In this document: piece by piece, positions 1 through 6,579 of the stretch | Layout: each line of letters opens with the position of its first letter | Position numbering within the stretch: position 1 is the stretch's first letter | Source: Opitutia bacterium UBA3151 | GTDB taxonomy: Bacteria > Verrucomicrobiota > Verrucomicrobiia > Opitutales > Seribacteraceae | Reading direction: 5' to 3' | Assembly: GCA_002364975.1 (NCBI GenBank) | Contig: DEYT01000110.1 | Location: forward strand, 10,826-19,574 | Length of the DNA stretch: 8,749 bases | Notes under the pieces: model-generated | Told to the model about the DNA's origin: nothing | The model's database searches: none | The model's input: the letters and a program-made list of their open reading frames with translations, nothing else | Made by a program: the position numbers and the translations under genes

Positions 1-477
1 ATTCATGCCGCGGGTATCAATGTAGCTATGCGTTCCATGCAGGAGCTAGATCCAAAAGATTGGGACAGGTTGATCGATATCAATTTAACGGGAAGCTACA
101 ATGTTTTACGCCTTACCTTGGAAAGAATGAGGGCCCAAAAGAATGGACTGGTTATACTTATAAATTCCGTCGCCGGCAGAAGATCGGTCCCACTTGCCGG
201 GATTGGCTACAATGCCTCAAAATTTGGAATGAGTGGTCTAGGCGTAGGCGTGGCCGAGGAAGAAAAAGAGAATGGCATTCGAATCACCAACCTTTATCCG
301 GGTGAAGTGAACACTCCAATTCTCGAAAACCGAAAGCAACCACCCAGTGTCGAGCATCGCGAGAGCATCCTACAACCCGAAGATGTTGCTTCCGTGGTTC
401 ATCATATTTGTGGATTACCCGATCGTGTTCACATTCCCGAGTTGATCATTAAACCTGCCCAGCAATCTTTTGTGTAA
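1..477 (+). CDS. Short-chain dehydrogenase/reductase (SDR), 5'-truncated by the window edge
   Basis: The reading frame is open from base 1, so the true start lies upstream; the ATG at 28 is internal. The first visible residues, HAAGIN, match the SDR NNAG element after strand 4, so the glycine-rich cofactor loop (TGxxxGxG) is missing only because of the window edge. The rest of the classical SDR core is present: the structural Asn in INLTGSY, the catalytic Ser in INSVAG, and the catalytic Tyr and Lys in YNASK, followed by the YPGEVNTP loop. The C-terminal PEDVASVV...IPELIIKP pattern is typical of small cytosolic NAD(P)-dependent oxidoreductases of about 230-250 residues. Substrate cannot be assigned. 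The gene ends with TAA and converges on dapL with a 37-bp gap. Family is certain; reaction is unknown. Confidence 0.93.
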   Translation: MHAAGINVAMRSMQELDPKDWDRLIDINLTGSYNVLRLTLERMRAQKNGLVILINSVAGRRSVPLAGIGYNASKFGMSGLGVGVAEEEKENGIRITNLYPGEVNTPILENRKQPPSVEHRESILQPEDVASVVHHICGLPDRVHIPELIIKPAQQSFV

Positions 478-514
478 ACAGGACCATTCCCTCCGATCCG
501 AAGGCGAATTACGA

Positions 515-1738
515 CTAGAGTTGAAGCTTTTCTTTGATTGAAGAGACGGCTTGTTCCACATTTTCCCGATGGCCAAAGGCACTCAGGCGAAAAAAGCCCT
601 CGCCTGCGGGTCCAAATCCTGAGCCAGGAGTACCAACCACATGACATTGATTGAGTAATTTATCAAAGAAGTCCCAGGATGACAGTCCACCCGGGGTCTT
701 AAGCCAAACATAGGGAGCATTGCCTCCGCCGTAGGTGGTGATCCCCAAGGCATCCAATCCTTCATTAATGATTCGGGCATTTTCCAGATAAAAAGCAACC
801 TGTTCATCGGTTTGCCTACGACCCCCGCTACTTAAAGCCGCAACCCCACCAGCTTGTACCACATTGGAGGCCCCGTTAAAAAAGGTATTTTGGCGACGGG
901 TCCAGAGAGCATGTAATTTTCCCGCTTCCGAATCTTCTGTTTGACAAGCCTTTGGTACAATCGTCCAGGCAAGTCGAACACCTGTGAAGCCAGCAGTCTT
1001 GGAAAAGCTATTAAATTCGATGGCACAATTCTCCGCGCCTTCCACTTCATAAATTGAGTGCGGAAGATCCGGATCAGTAATGAAGGCAGCATAGGCAGAG
1101 TCAAAAAAGATAACCGCCTTGTGCTCATTTGCATAATCGACGAACTTTTTAAGTTGTTTCTTCGTTGCTACTGCACCGGTCGGGTTATTGGGACTGCAAA
1201 TATAGATCAGGTCAACCTTCTGCGTGGGTAAATCCGGAAAAAATCCATTTTCTTCAGTACATGGCATATAAACCAGTCCGTCATAACCAGTTTCCGAAGC
1301 CAAACCGGTTCGGCCTGCAATCACATTGCTGTCAACATAGACTGGATATGCAGGATCTTGGACTGCGACTACACAGTCGTCCGAGAAAATCCCCTGAATA
1401 TTTGCGGAGTCTGACTTGGCCCCGTCGCTGACAAAAAATTCGCTCGGATCCAAGGAGAGTCCGCGTTCCGAATAGAGCTTGGCCAATCCATCCCGCAGGG
1501 GAGAAATTCCTTCCGATGGTCCATAACCGGAATAAGACTCTGAGGAGCCAAGTGCATCCACCCCCTCTTTCAGCCCGTCTAGAACTGAAGAAACAATCGG
1601 TTCCGTAGTATCCCCGATTCCAAGTCTCAGAACTTGAGCACCCGGGTTGCTTTCCAAAAAGGCATTGGTACGCCTGGCAATCTCAGGAAAAAGATATCCA
1701 GCCGCTAACTTGTCGTAATTTTGATTAATTCTAGCCAT
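515..1738 (-). CDS. dapL: LL-diaminopimelate aminotransferase (DapL)
   Basis: A PLP-dependent class I/II aminotransferase of 407 residues, the usual DapL length. DapL converts tetrahydrodipicolinate plus glutamate directly to LL-diaminopimelate and 2-oxoglutarate, bypassing the succinyl or acetyl branches of lysine and peptidoglycan precursor synthesis in the cytosol. The N-terminus (INQNYDKLAAGYLFPEIARR, then LRLGIGDTTEPI) is the DapL hallmark. Further family signs are the SDGAKSD segment (104-110), the SPNNPTG motif with Asn185 (182-188), Asp213 and Tyr216 for the cofactor ring, the SFSKTAGFTGVR segment with Schiff-base Lys247 and phosphate-binding Arg255, and Arg384 in FFRLSAF for the substrate carboxylate. 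ATG start; no clear Shine-Dalgarno site in the AT-rich leader. It follows the ABC permease gene by 69 bp on the same strand, so it may be read from its own promoter, from the upstream unit, or both. No defect seen. Confidence 0.95.
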   Translation of the reverse strand: MARINQNYDKLAAGYLFPEIARRTNAFLESNPGAQVLRLGIGDTTEPIVSSVLDGLKEGVDALGSSESYSGYGPSEGISPLRDGLAKLYSERGLSLDPSEFFVSDGAKSDSANIQGIFSDDCVVAVQDPAYPVYVDSNVIAGRTGLASETGYDGLVYMPCTEENGFFPDLPTQKVDLIYICSPNNPTGAVATKKQLKKFVDYANEHKAVIFFDSAYAAFITDPDLPHSIYEVEGAENCAIEFNSFSKTAGFTGVRLAWTIVPKACQTEDSEAGKLHALWTRRQNTFFNGASNVVQAGGVAALSSGGRRQTDEQVAFYLENARIINEGLDALGITTYGGGNAPYVWLKTPGGLSSWDFFDKLLNQCHVVGTPGSGFGPAGEGFFRLSAFGHRENVEQAVSSIKEKLQL

Positions 1739-1759
1739 GATTTAAAAGTTTAAACGATC

Positions 1760-1788
1760 GATAATGATAAATTAATCAAGATTGGCAA
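1760..1788 (-). promoter_or_regulatory. Candidate sigma-70-type promoter for dapL
   Basis: Read on the minus strand, TTGCCA (1788-1783) and ATTATC (1765-1760) are separated by 17 bases, giving a plausible -35/-10 pair. Transcription would begin close to 1753, about 15 bases before the dapL ATG. The surrounding 69-bp gap is very AT-rich, so a chance match is quite possible. If real, it would let dapL be expressed independently of the ABC transporter genes upstream. Confidence 0.3.
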
Positions 1789-1807
1789 ATGGGAATGAAC
1801 TTCATTT

Positions 1808-2617
1808 TTATTCTCCGGCTTGAAGAAGTAGACCATGTTTTCGGGCAACTCGAAAAGCAAATAAGAATGCACTCATCCCAAGCCCCAAATAAATCACATT
1901 AAAACTCAATGATTTCAGGAGGAGATCCTGGCGCCAAACTCCTTCGATAAGTAAAGCCCGCATCCCCTCGAAAACATAGGTTGTGGGGATAAAGGCGGCA
2001 ATTTCCTGCATCCATCCAGGTAAGGTGGATAAAGGATAATATATGCAGGAAAAAGGAGCGATTAGAAAAGGAAGCACCCAAGTCAAGCTCTCTGCACCTA
2101 ATCCGTACCGAATCAGAATCGCAGTTACAAATTGAGACATTGCCCACCCCGTCAAAACCAAGTTGAAGAAGAAGGCAAAAAGCGGAAGACCCATATCGAA
2201 AACGGAAACTCCAAAAAAAGGAATAGCAAGCAGAGCGGCAGGGATCATTCCTATCAAGGTGCGAATTAAGGAAATGCAGGCAAGTCCAAGCATTAATTCC
2301 CAAGGCCTAAGCGGGGAAACAAATAAATTTCCCAAATTCCTCGACCACATTTCTTCCAAAAAGGAAAGAGTGTAACTAATGTGCGATCGAAACAAGGTAT
2401 CCCAGATTAATACTACCGATATGAGTACCCCTCCTGCGGTAAGCTCCGGGCTACTCGGGGCAAAGTGCTTGGATACAAAGCCCCAGACCACCATCTGCAT
2501 GGTTGGCCAATACGCAATTTCAATAATTCTGGGCCAACTACTTCGTAAAAGAAAGAAATAACGAGTAAACAGTGCAAAGATTCGGCTAGACGAGGAATGC
2601 TTCAGTTTCGCACTCAT
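1808..2617 (-). CDS. ABC-2 type transporter permease
   Basis: A 269-residue integral membrane protein with about six hydrophobic segments (near residues 31-50, 61-77, 108-135, 143-167, 175-198 and 236-256), the usual ABC-2 exporter permease topology. The segment EEMWSRNLGNLFVSPLRPWE (89-108) before the third helix is the conserved cytoplasmic coupling region of this family, and YYPLSTLPGWMQ...IPTTYVFEGMR (193-220) is the conserved loop and helix near the end. Such permeases form dimers that pair with two ATPase subunits to export drugs, lipids or polysaccharides; the substrate here is unknown. The start codon overlaps the stop of the ATPase gene by 4 bases (ATGA, 2614-2617), so the two are very probably translationally coupled partners. 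Last gene of the four-gene unit before dapL. Confidence 0.92.
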   Translation of the reverse strand: MSAKLKHSSSSRIFALFTRYFFLLRSSWPRIIEIAYWPTMQMVVWGFVSKHFAPSSPELTAGGVLISVVLIWDTLFRSHISYTLSFLEEMWSRNLGNLFVSPLRPWELMLGLACISLIRTLIGMIPAALLAIPFFGVSVFDMGLPLFAFFFNLVLTGWAMSQFVTAILIRYGLGAESLTWVLPFLIAPFSCIYYPLSTLPGWMQEIAAFIPTTYVFEGMRALLIEGVWRQDLLLKSLSFNVIYLGLGMSAFLFAFRVARKHGLLLQAGE

Positions 2618-3345
2618 TCCATGCCCTTACGATTGACCTGAAGAAAGACTTCTTCGAGGTTACTTCTTTGGTATTTGTCGAGTAGACCCTGAGGTGACCC
2701 TTTTTCCACGAGCTTGCCCTCCTTCATCAGTAGGGCTTCATCGCATAACAACTCCACTTCCCTCATATCATGGCTTGCAAATAAAATCGTGGCCCCTCTC
2801 TGATCCCGGTATTCCTGAAGAAATTCACGGATCCAAACGGTTGTATCCGGATCGAGACTCGCAGTCGGTTCGTCCAAAAGTAGAAATTCTGGTTCATTGA
2901 TCAAGGATTTTGCTAAGGAAACCCGGGTCTTTTGACCGGATGAGAGTCGTCTAAGGCGTTGGTCCAATAATTTTTCTAACCGAAAAGACTTGGCTACTTG
3001 CTGGATTCTTTCCTTAGGATAAACCACGCCATATAATTTCGCATAAACTAAAAGATTCTCACCCACGGTAAGCCTTTGCGGTAAATCCACATAGGGGGAT
3101 GAAAAATTCATTCTGCCGAGAACGGGAAAACGGTCTTTTACAAAATCCTTCCCGAAGAGGCTAATTTCCCCAGAACTCGGTCGTAAGAGTCCAAGGAGCA
3201 TGGAAAGCGTCGTAGTCTTCCCTGCTCCATTTCCACCAAGTAATGCTGTGATCGAAGATCGGCACAGAGAGAAGGACAAATCATTCACCGCAGTAATGGT
3301 ACCAAATTTTTTGGTCAGCGAATGGGTTTCGAGGATGGTGTTCAA
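2614..3345 (-). CDS. ABC transporter ATP-binding protein (ABC-2 exporter type)
   Basis: A 243-residue nucleotide-binding subunit that powers the ABC-2 permease encoded directly downstream. Visible motifs: Walker A GGNGAGKTT (37-45, Lys43), signature LSSGQ (134-138), Walker B FLLLDEP with catalytic Glu159, D-loop ASLD (162-165) and switch His192 in ASHD. The Q-loop is unusual: where a Gln is expected before the LTVGEN element, the sequence is MNFSSPYVDLP (79-89), with serine at the likely Gln position. All other catalytic elements are intact, so I expect an active ATPase. The first in-frame start-like codon near the domain is TTG at 3345 and the next Met is residue 49, inside the fold, so TTG (or an ATT five codons upstream) must be used. 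Follows the acyltransferase gene by 25 bp and overlaps the permease start by 4. Confidence 0.93.
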   Translation of the reverse strand: MNTILETHSLTKKFGTITAVNDLSFSLCRSSITALLGGNGAGKTTTLSMLLGLLRPSSGEISLFGKDFVKDRFPVLGRMNFSSPYVDLPQRLTVGENLLVYAKLYGVVYPKERIQQVAKSFRLEKLLDQRLRRLSSGQKTRVSLAKSLINEPEFLLLDEPTASLDPDTTVWIREFLQEYRDQRGATILFASHDMREVELLCDEALLMKEGKLVEKGSPQGLLDKYQRSNLEEVFLQVNRKGME

Positions 3346-3370
3346 AAGATTTAAAAGAATGGGTTTGGTT

Positions 3371-4045
3371 TCAATCCTCAGTTAAACGATTTAATTCGCT
3401 TTCAGCAACCTGAGTTGCTTCATCTAAGGTACGATTTTCAAAGAGATAATCATAATCCAAAAATTTACTGGTTACCTTGACCGAAGAAAAAGGCAATGGG
3501 AGACGAAATTCATCCCATGTCTTGAGCCGAATGGCAGAAGAGAATTTGAAGGTGAGCAGAAGAACAGGATTTTTTGTTATCTTGGCCAAGGCTAATGCCC
3601 CGGACTTTGCTTGATAGCACGGCCCTCGGGAACCATCCGGAGTAATTCCCACATCATTTCCTTCTCGTACTACATTTACCAGGTCTCGAATGGCTTGGGT
3701 ACCTCTCCGGTTTCTCGAACCACGAACCGCTCGAATACGAGCCCATGAATAAAAAGCTTCCAGCCATGCACCATCCCGACTGCCGCTAATTAATCCATAA
3801 CAATGTCTCTTTTTCCTAAATCGGGAGTGCCATTCCGGGCCAATAAATAAGCGATTATGCCACAAGATGAAGAGAACAGGGCCCGGATAGTTTTCAACTT
3901 TAATCCGGTCCTCTTCATCTGCATACCGCAAGCGGATCGAGAAAGTCCAAACTCGATAAATGATTCCCAAAGGACTCAAAAAAATTCTTTTGAGCAAGCT
4001 TTGTCGGAGGGGGGTATTGCTCCGACCCCCAAGAGCAGTTGACAT
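3371..4045 (-). CDS. DUF374 / lysophospholipid-acyltransferase-like protein
   Basis: A 224-residue protein with the ordered hallmarks of the DUF374 branch of the LPLAT (PlsC/LpxL-like) acyltransferase superfamily: WHNRLF with His63 as likely catalytic base, ISGSRDG (86-92), VRGSRNRRG (107-115) and ITPDGSRGP (134-142) for acyl-acceptor phosphate binding, then KSGALALAK (147-155). The only strong hydrophobic stretches are near 21-35 and 57-62, suggesting a membrane-associated cytoplasmic enzyme. DUF374 proteins are thought to acylate envelope lipids; the exact acceptor is not established. The ATG lies 7 bp after the barrel gene's stop, without a clear Shine-Dalgarno site, implying coupled re-initiation. 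Codons 5-15 carry two competing GC-rich hairpins (see the repeat entry). Likely cotranscribed with the ABC genes downstream. Confidence 0.88.
   Translation of the reverse strand: MSTALGGRSNTPLRQSLLKRIFLSPLGIIYRVWTFSIRLRYADEEDRIKVENYPGPVLFILWHNRLFIGPEWHSRFRKKRHCYGLISGSRDGAWLEAFYSWARIRAVRGSRNRRGTQAIRDLVNVVREGNDVGITPDGSRGPCYQAKSGALALAKITKNPVLLLTFKFSSAIRLKTWDEFRLPLPFSSVKVTSKFLDYDYLFENRTLDEATQVAESELNRLTED
4003..4030 (-). repeat. Two mutually exclusive hairpins at the start of the acyltransferase coding region
   Basis: On the mRNA strand, GUCGGAG (4026-4020) can pair with CUCCGAC (4009-4003), a 7-bp stem with a 10-base loop. The same bases alternatively allow GGGGGU (4030-4025) to pair with ACCCCC (4015-4010), a 6-bp stem with a 9-base loop. 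Both cannot form at once. The structure starts about 15 bases after the A of the ATG, within reach of the initiating ribosome, and is GC-rich against its surroundings. Pairing is seen directly; any regulatory role is inference. Confidence 0.45.
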
Positions 4046-4052
4046 CTGAAAA

Positions 4053-5132
4053 TCAGAATTCGAGATCCAAACCTAACTCAGCAACATGTGCAGGAGTCTC
4101 TTCCTCGTGCAGGTAACGATAACCAAGGCGAAGGGCAATCATTTCATTGAAGTGGTAGACCAAACCAAGATTTCCAGTAGCAAATAGGCCATGATCCAAT
4201 CGGCGTCTTGGATCCTCAATGATAGATAAATAATAACCCAAGCCCAAACCAATGTATCCTCCGAAATTGCCAATCAGGTTCCTTTCATAACTGAGATCAA
4301 GAAAGCCAGCAAAAGTCTCTGCCGAATGCTGAAAATAACTGCGGTAACTTGGACCCGGATAGGAAGTATCAAATTCATATGAGCTTTTATGGTGTTGATG
4401 CTTTTTGTACAAACCACCTATACCAAATTGAAGATTATTCGTCTTAAAGCCTCCGACAAAAAGAATACTAACCCCGGGGTCGTATCGGGTATATTTTTGT
4501 CCATTCGAGATTGGGATAGATGGCTTGTGAATTTTGTAAGGTATGGCATAGCCCGGGGTAAGAATAAAATATTTACCCATTCCATTGGAGGCTTGGCTTT
4601 TCGGGTTGAAAAGAGATTTCGTCTCTCCTCCTTCGGTGTAAGTCCCTGGGGCTTCAACTTGAAATGCAAGCTGATTAACTGGATTTTGTTCATCGGTTTC
4701 GAAAAGATCTGCCGGAGCCCGTCCCGGAGAAACTAGGCCTCGGTTGGAGGTACTAGGTAAACCCGGGGAAATAGAAACTTTAGAATCGTAAAGGCTCTCC
4801 CTTTCAGGACGGGTTGGCAACAATTCGGTATCGAAGGGTTTCTGGAAGGAACCACCCCGAGAGAATCCGTAAAAGATTTCATCAAATCGGGTCTGCAAAT
4901 TGTGAAGCCTTTGGGAATAGTCATTAATTTCACGCTTCATTCCATGGATACGCTGGCTTTGATAGAAGCTCTTGTCGTCTACATTTTCAAAATAATCAGT
5001 AATGGGTTTCTGAGACGAAATAGCAGAATTTCCGTCTCCTCTGCCGTATTGAGCGAATAAAAAAACAGGCAGAAAAAAGTGATATGTAAGTATAAACAAA
5101 GATTTCTTGGACATTATCATTAGCGAAGACAA
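4053..5132 (-). CDS. Exported outer-membrane-type beta-barrel protein, unknown role
   Basis: Up to 359 residues. A signal peptide (SKKSLFILT...FLPVFLFA, likely cut before Gln28) is followed by a polar stretch with a short heptad-like helix (about 60-92, IHGMKREINDYSQRLHNLQT), a low-complexity Pro/Ser/Gly linker (about 95-185) and a C-terminal half of alternating amphipathic strands (about 185-359). The protein ends in Phe (AELGLDLEF), the usual C-terminal signal for BAM-mediated outer-membrane insertion. The strand pattern (IGGLYKK, GGYIGLGLGYYL, LGLVYHF, ALRLGYRYL) resembles small OmpA/OmpW-like barrels of roughly eight strands. The longest frame begins at TTG 5132; in-frame ATGs at 5120 and 5114 are alternatives, the last giving the most compact signal peptide. 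No enzymatic motif is visible. First gene of the compact unit with the acyltransferase and ABC exporter. Confidence 0.8.
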   Translation of the reverse strand: MSSLMIMSKKSLFILTYHFFLPVFLFAQYGRGDGNSAISSQKPITDYFENVDDKSFYQSQRIHGMKREINDYSQRLHNLQTRFDEIFYGFSRGGSFQKPFDTELLPTRPERESLYDSKVSISPGLPSTSNRGLVSPGRAPADLFETDEQNPVNQLAFQVEAPGTYTEGGETKSLFNPKSQASNGMGKYFILTPGYAIPYKIHKPSIPISNGQKYTRYDPGVSILFVGGFKTNNLQFGIGGLYKKHQHHKSSYEFDTSYPGPSYRSYFQHSAETFAGFLDLSYERNLIGNFGGYIGLGLGYYLSIIEDPRRRLDHGLFATGNLGLVYHFNEMIALRLGYRYLHEEETPAHVAELGLDLEF

Positions 5133-5142
5133 ACTTAGGATA

Positions 5143-5148
5143 TCACCT
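5143..5148 (-). promoter_or_regulatory. Shine-Dalgarno-like site for the beta-barrel gene
   Basis: On the minus strand AGGTGA (5148-5143) lies 10 bases before the TTG at 5132 and 22 or more before the ATGs at 5120 and 5114. This spacing favours initiation at TTG, whereas the signal peptide looks cleaner from the ATG at 5114. The start therefore remains undecided. Confidence 0.35.
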
Positions 5149-5179
5149 ATGCAAAAAAGATTCTTCTTTTAAGCAACAC

Positions 5180-5206
5180 AAAAGAAAAAAACTTTGATTT
5201 TCAAAG
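5180..5206 (-). terminator. Weak rho-independent-like terminator after the small membrane protein gene
   Basis: On the minus strand CTTTGA and TCAAAG (5206-5192) form a 6-bp stem around an AAA loop, followed directly by seven T and then CTTTT (5191-5180). The stem overlaps the TGA stop of the 133-residue gene (5203-5201). Position and T-tract fit an intrinsic terminator, but the stem is short and AT-rich, so read-through into the beta-barrel unit is plausible. Confidence 0.4.
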
Positions 5207-5602
5207 CACTCTTTTATGTCTTTTGATGCTATTTGAAAAATAGATGAACAAAAGATGGTAGGCGAAAAAATATATAACATTTACTACCACGCCACCAATG
5301 AATGCGGTTCGTAACCCCTCCTCCTGCTGCGCTGCTCTGCGATAAGCAGCAAGGTTTGACTTCTGGATCTGTACTTGGGACAAAGGTAGTCGGGCATCGT
5401 AAGCCTCAGGGGGTAAATTTTGAGAGAGAATAGACTCGGGAATGACCAAATCCACTCCCTTGATAATCTCAACATAAGGTCTTTTGGCCATACCCAAAAC
5501 AGGACCCACTTTAATCGCACGGTAAAAGGTCACTTGAATAATAAATGCGACCACCAGCAATAATCCCTGGGATACTAGCCATGCCTTCGTTTTTAATTTC
5601 AT
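5201..5602 (-). CDS. Small two-helix membrane protein of unknown function
   Basis: I do not recognise this 133-residue protein. It has a basic N-terminus (MKLKTK), a hydrophobic helix at about 8-28, a polar central part of about 70 residues and a second helix at about 100-122 ending in the basic tail KRHKRVL. The positive-inside rule suggests both ends are cytoplasmic and the central loop (containing GVDLVIPESILSQNLPPEAY and an Ala/Gln/Arg-rich helical stretch near 85-98) is periplasmic. The first helix could instead act as an uncleaved signal anchor. ATG start with no evident Shine-Dalgarno site. The stop lies 68 bp before the beta-barrel gene on the same strand, with a weak terminator between. 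Codon use and composition resemble the neighbours, and the frame cleanly fills its interval, which supports a real gene. Confidence 0.72.
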   Translation of the reverse strand: MKLKTKAWLVSQGLLLVVAFIIQVTFYRAIKVGPVLGMAKRPYVEIIKGVDLVIPESILSQNLPPEAYDARLPLSQVQIQKSNLAAYRRAAQQEEGLRTAFIGGVVVNVIYFFAYHLLFIYFSNSIKRHKRVL

Positions 5603-5703
5603 TGGTAAAGTTAAGAATATGTTTTATCGGTTGCTACTTCTTGCTCAAATAAAGTTCTAGGTTGCCAAGCTGTAAAGATTCGAAAAGAAATAAATTTAGG
5701 TAG
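5603..5703. other. Divergent intergenic region (101 bp)
   Basis: This gap separates the minus-strand small membrane protein from the plus-strand amidase, so it should hold promoters for both. It is AT-rich. The best minus-strand match is TTTACA, a 17-base spacer, then TTTATT (within 5648-5676), which is weak. For the plus strand I find no convincing -35/-10 pair. A short AGG occurs just before the amidase ATG. No strong inverted repeat is visible. Confidence 0.35.
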
Positions 5704-6579
5704 ATGAGGAAAATTTGGATATTCTTATTGCTTTCTTTTGGAAGCTCACTGGTCTTGGCTGACCAGATTCATGTTGTACAAAAAAATGAAACCCTTGGGG
5801 GCATTGCCCAAAAATACGGCGTTTCTACAAGTACACTTCAGGCATTCAATGGCATTGCAAACCCAAATCTTCTCTTTGTTGGTAAAAAACTTAAAATTCC
5901 CAAAAATGGGCTATCAGAAATTACCTATGTCGTAAAAAAAGGTGATAGTCTCGGTAGTATTGCCAGCCGTTTTAAAGTCAAGTTATCCACCTTGGCACTG
6001 CTTAATAAAATTGACCGCCTGAATCTGATCAAAGTCGGGCAGAAGATTATCATTCCGGTTAAAGAAACGATATATTCTCCGCCTCGAAGCCTACTCTCAG
6101 CCTCGACCCTTCAATCTCTCAATATGATTAGGCCCCACTCCAGCAAATGGCAAAGAATTGTAATTCATCACTCTGCAACCCCCGTGGATGACGCCATGAA
6201 TATGCACCGGGTACATAAAGCTAGGGGCATGAAAAATGGCTTGGCGTATCATTTCGTCATCTCCAACGGTTCTCGGAAAGCCTATGATGGAGAGATTTAT
6301 ATTGGAGGAAGGTGGAGGGCTCAACTGGATGGTGGCCACATGAAAAAAAGAAGCTGGAATCAAACGAGCATTGGGATTTGTTTAATCGGAAATTTCGAGC
6401 TTCGTTCTCCCACGGCAAAACAACTGTCTGCTCTCGAAGGACTTTCTGAATACCTGATGAAAAAATGCAGGATTTCTAAATCTGCGATTACCACACATAA
6501 AATTCTGCACAAGAATCATACTGTTTGTCCAGGCAAGTATTTCTCCTTACCCAGTTTTTTGAAAAGAATTTCGAGCTAG
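5704..6579 (+). CDS. Secreted N-acetylmuramoyl-L-alanine amidase with two LysM domains
   Basis: A 291-residue peptidoglycan hydrolase that should cleave the amide bond between MurNAc and L-alanine in the periplasm. A signal peptide (about 1-19, cleavage near LVLA/DQ) is followed by two LysM peptidoglycan-binding repeats (about 22-66 and 73-118, both with the V.K.(D/E)(S/T)L..IA start and VG.K..IP end), a linker, and an Amidase_2/PGRP-type domain (about 142-285). Zinc-site residues are present: His in VIHHSAT (155/156), His265 in TTHKIL and Cys275 in HTVCPGKY. Tyr182 matches the T7-lysozyme Tyr46 position. Thr273 sits where T7 lysozyme has catalytic Lys128, as in animal PGRP amidases. The catalytic set is therefore complete. 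Its TAG stop shares the palindromic CTAG (6576-6579) with the stop of the convergent reductase gene. Likely roles are wall turnover or daughter-cell separation. Confidence 0.93.
   Translation: MRKIWIFLLLSFGSSLVLADQIHVVQKNETLGGIAQKYGVSTSTLQAFNGIANPNLLFVGKKLKIPKNGLSEITYVVKKGDSLGSIASRFKVKLSTLALLNKIDRLNLIKVGQKIIIPVKETIYSPPRSLLSASTLQSLNMIRPHSSKWQRIVIHHSATPVDDAMNMHRVHKARGMKNGLAYHFVISNGSRKAYDGEIYIGGRWRAQLDGGHMKKRSWNQTSIGICLIGNFELRSPTAKQLSALEGLSEYLMKKCRISKSAITTHKILHKNHTVCPGKYFSLPSFLKRISS

Noticed and set aside
478..514. Terminator between the convergent SDR and dapL genes
   Set aside because: The 37-bp gap has no stable inverted repeat and no T-tract on either strand.
4389..4736. Plus-strand frame of 115 codons inside the beta-barrel gene
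   Set aside because: It lies wholly antisense to a gene with signal peptide and barrel features. Its translation shows no domain and it has no supporting start signals.
5153..5170. AAAAGA/TCTTTT hairpin as a second terminator before the beta-barrel gene
   Set aside because: The stem is six A-T-rich pairs around four bases with no following T-tract on the minus strand, so it is too weak to call.
5648..5676. TTTACA and TTTATT with a 17-base spacer as promoter of the small membrane protein gene
   Set aside because: The match is weak in a very AT-rich gap and equally good pairs arise by chance, so it is noted only within the intergenic entry.
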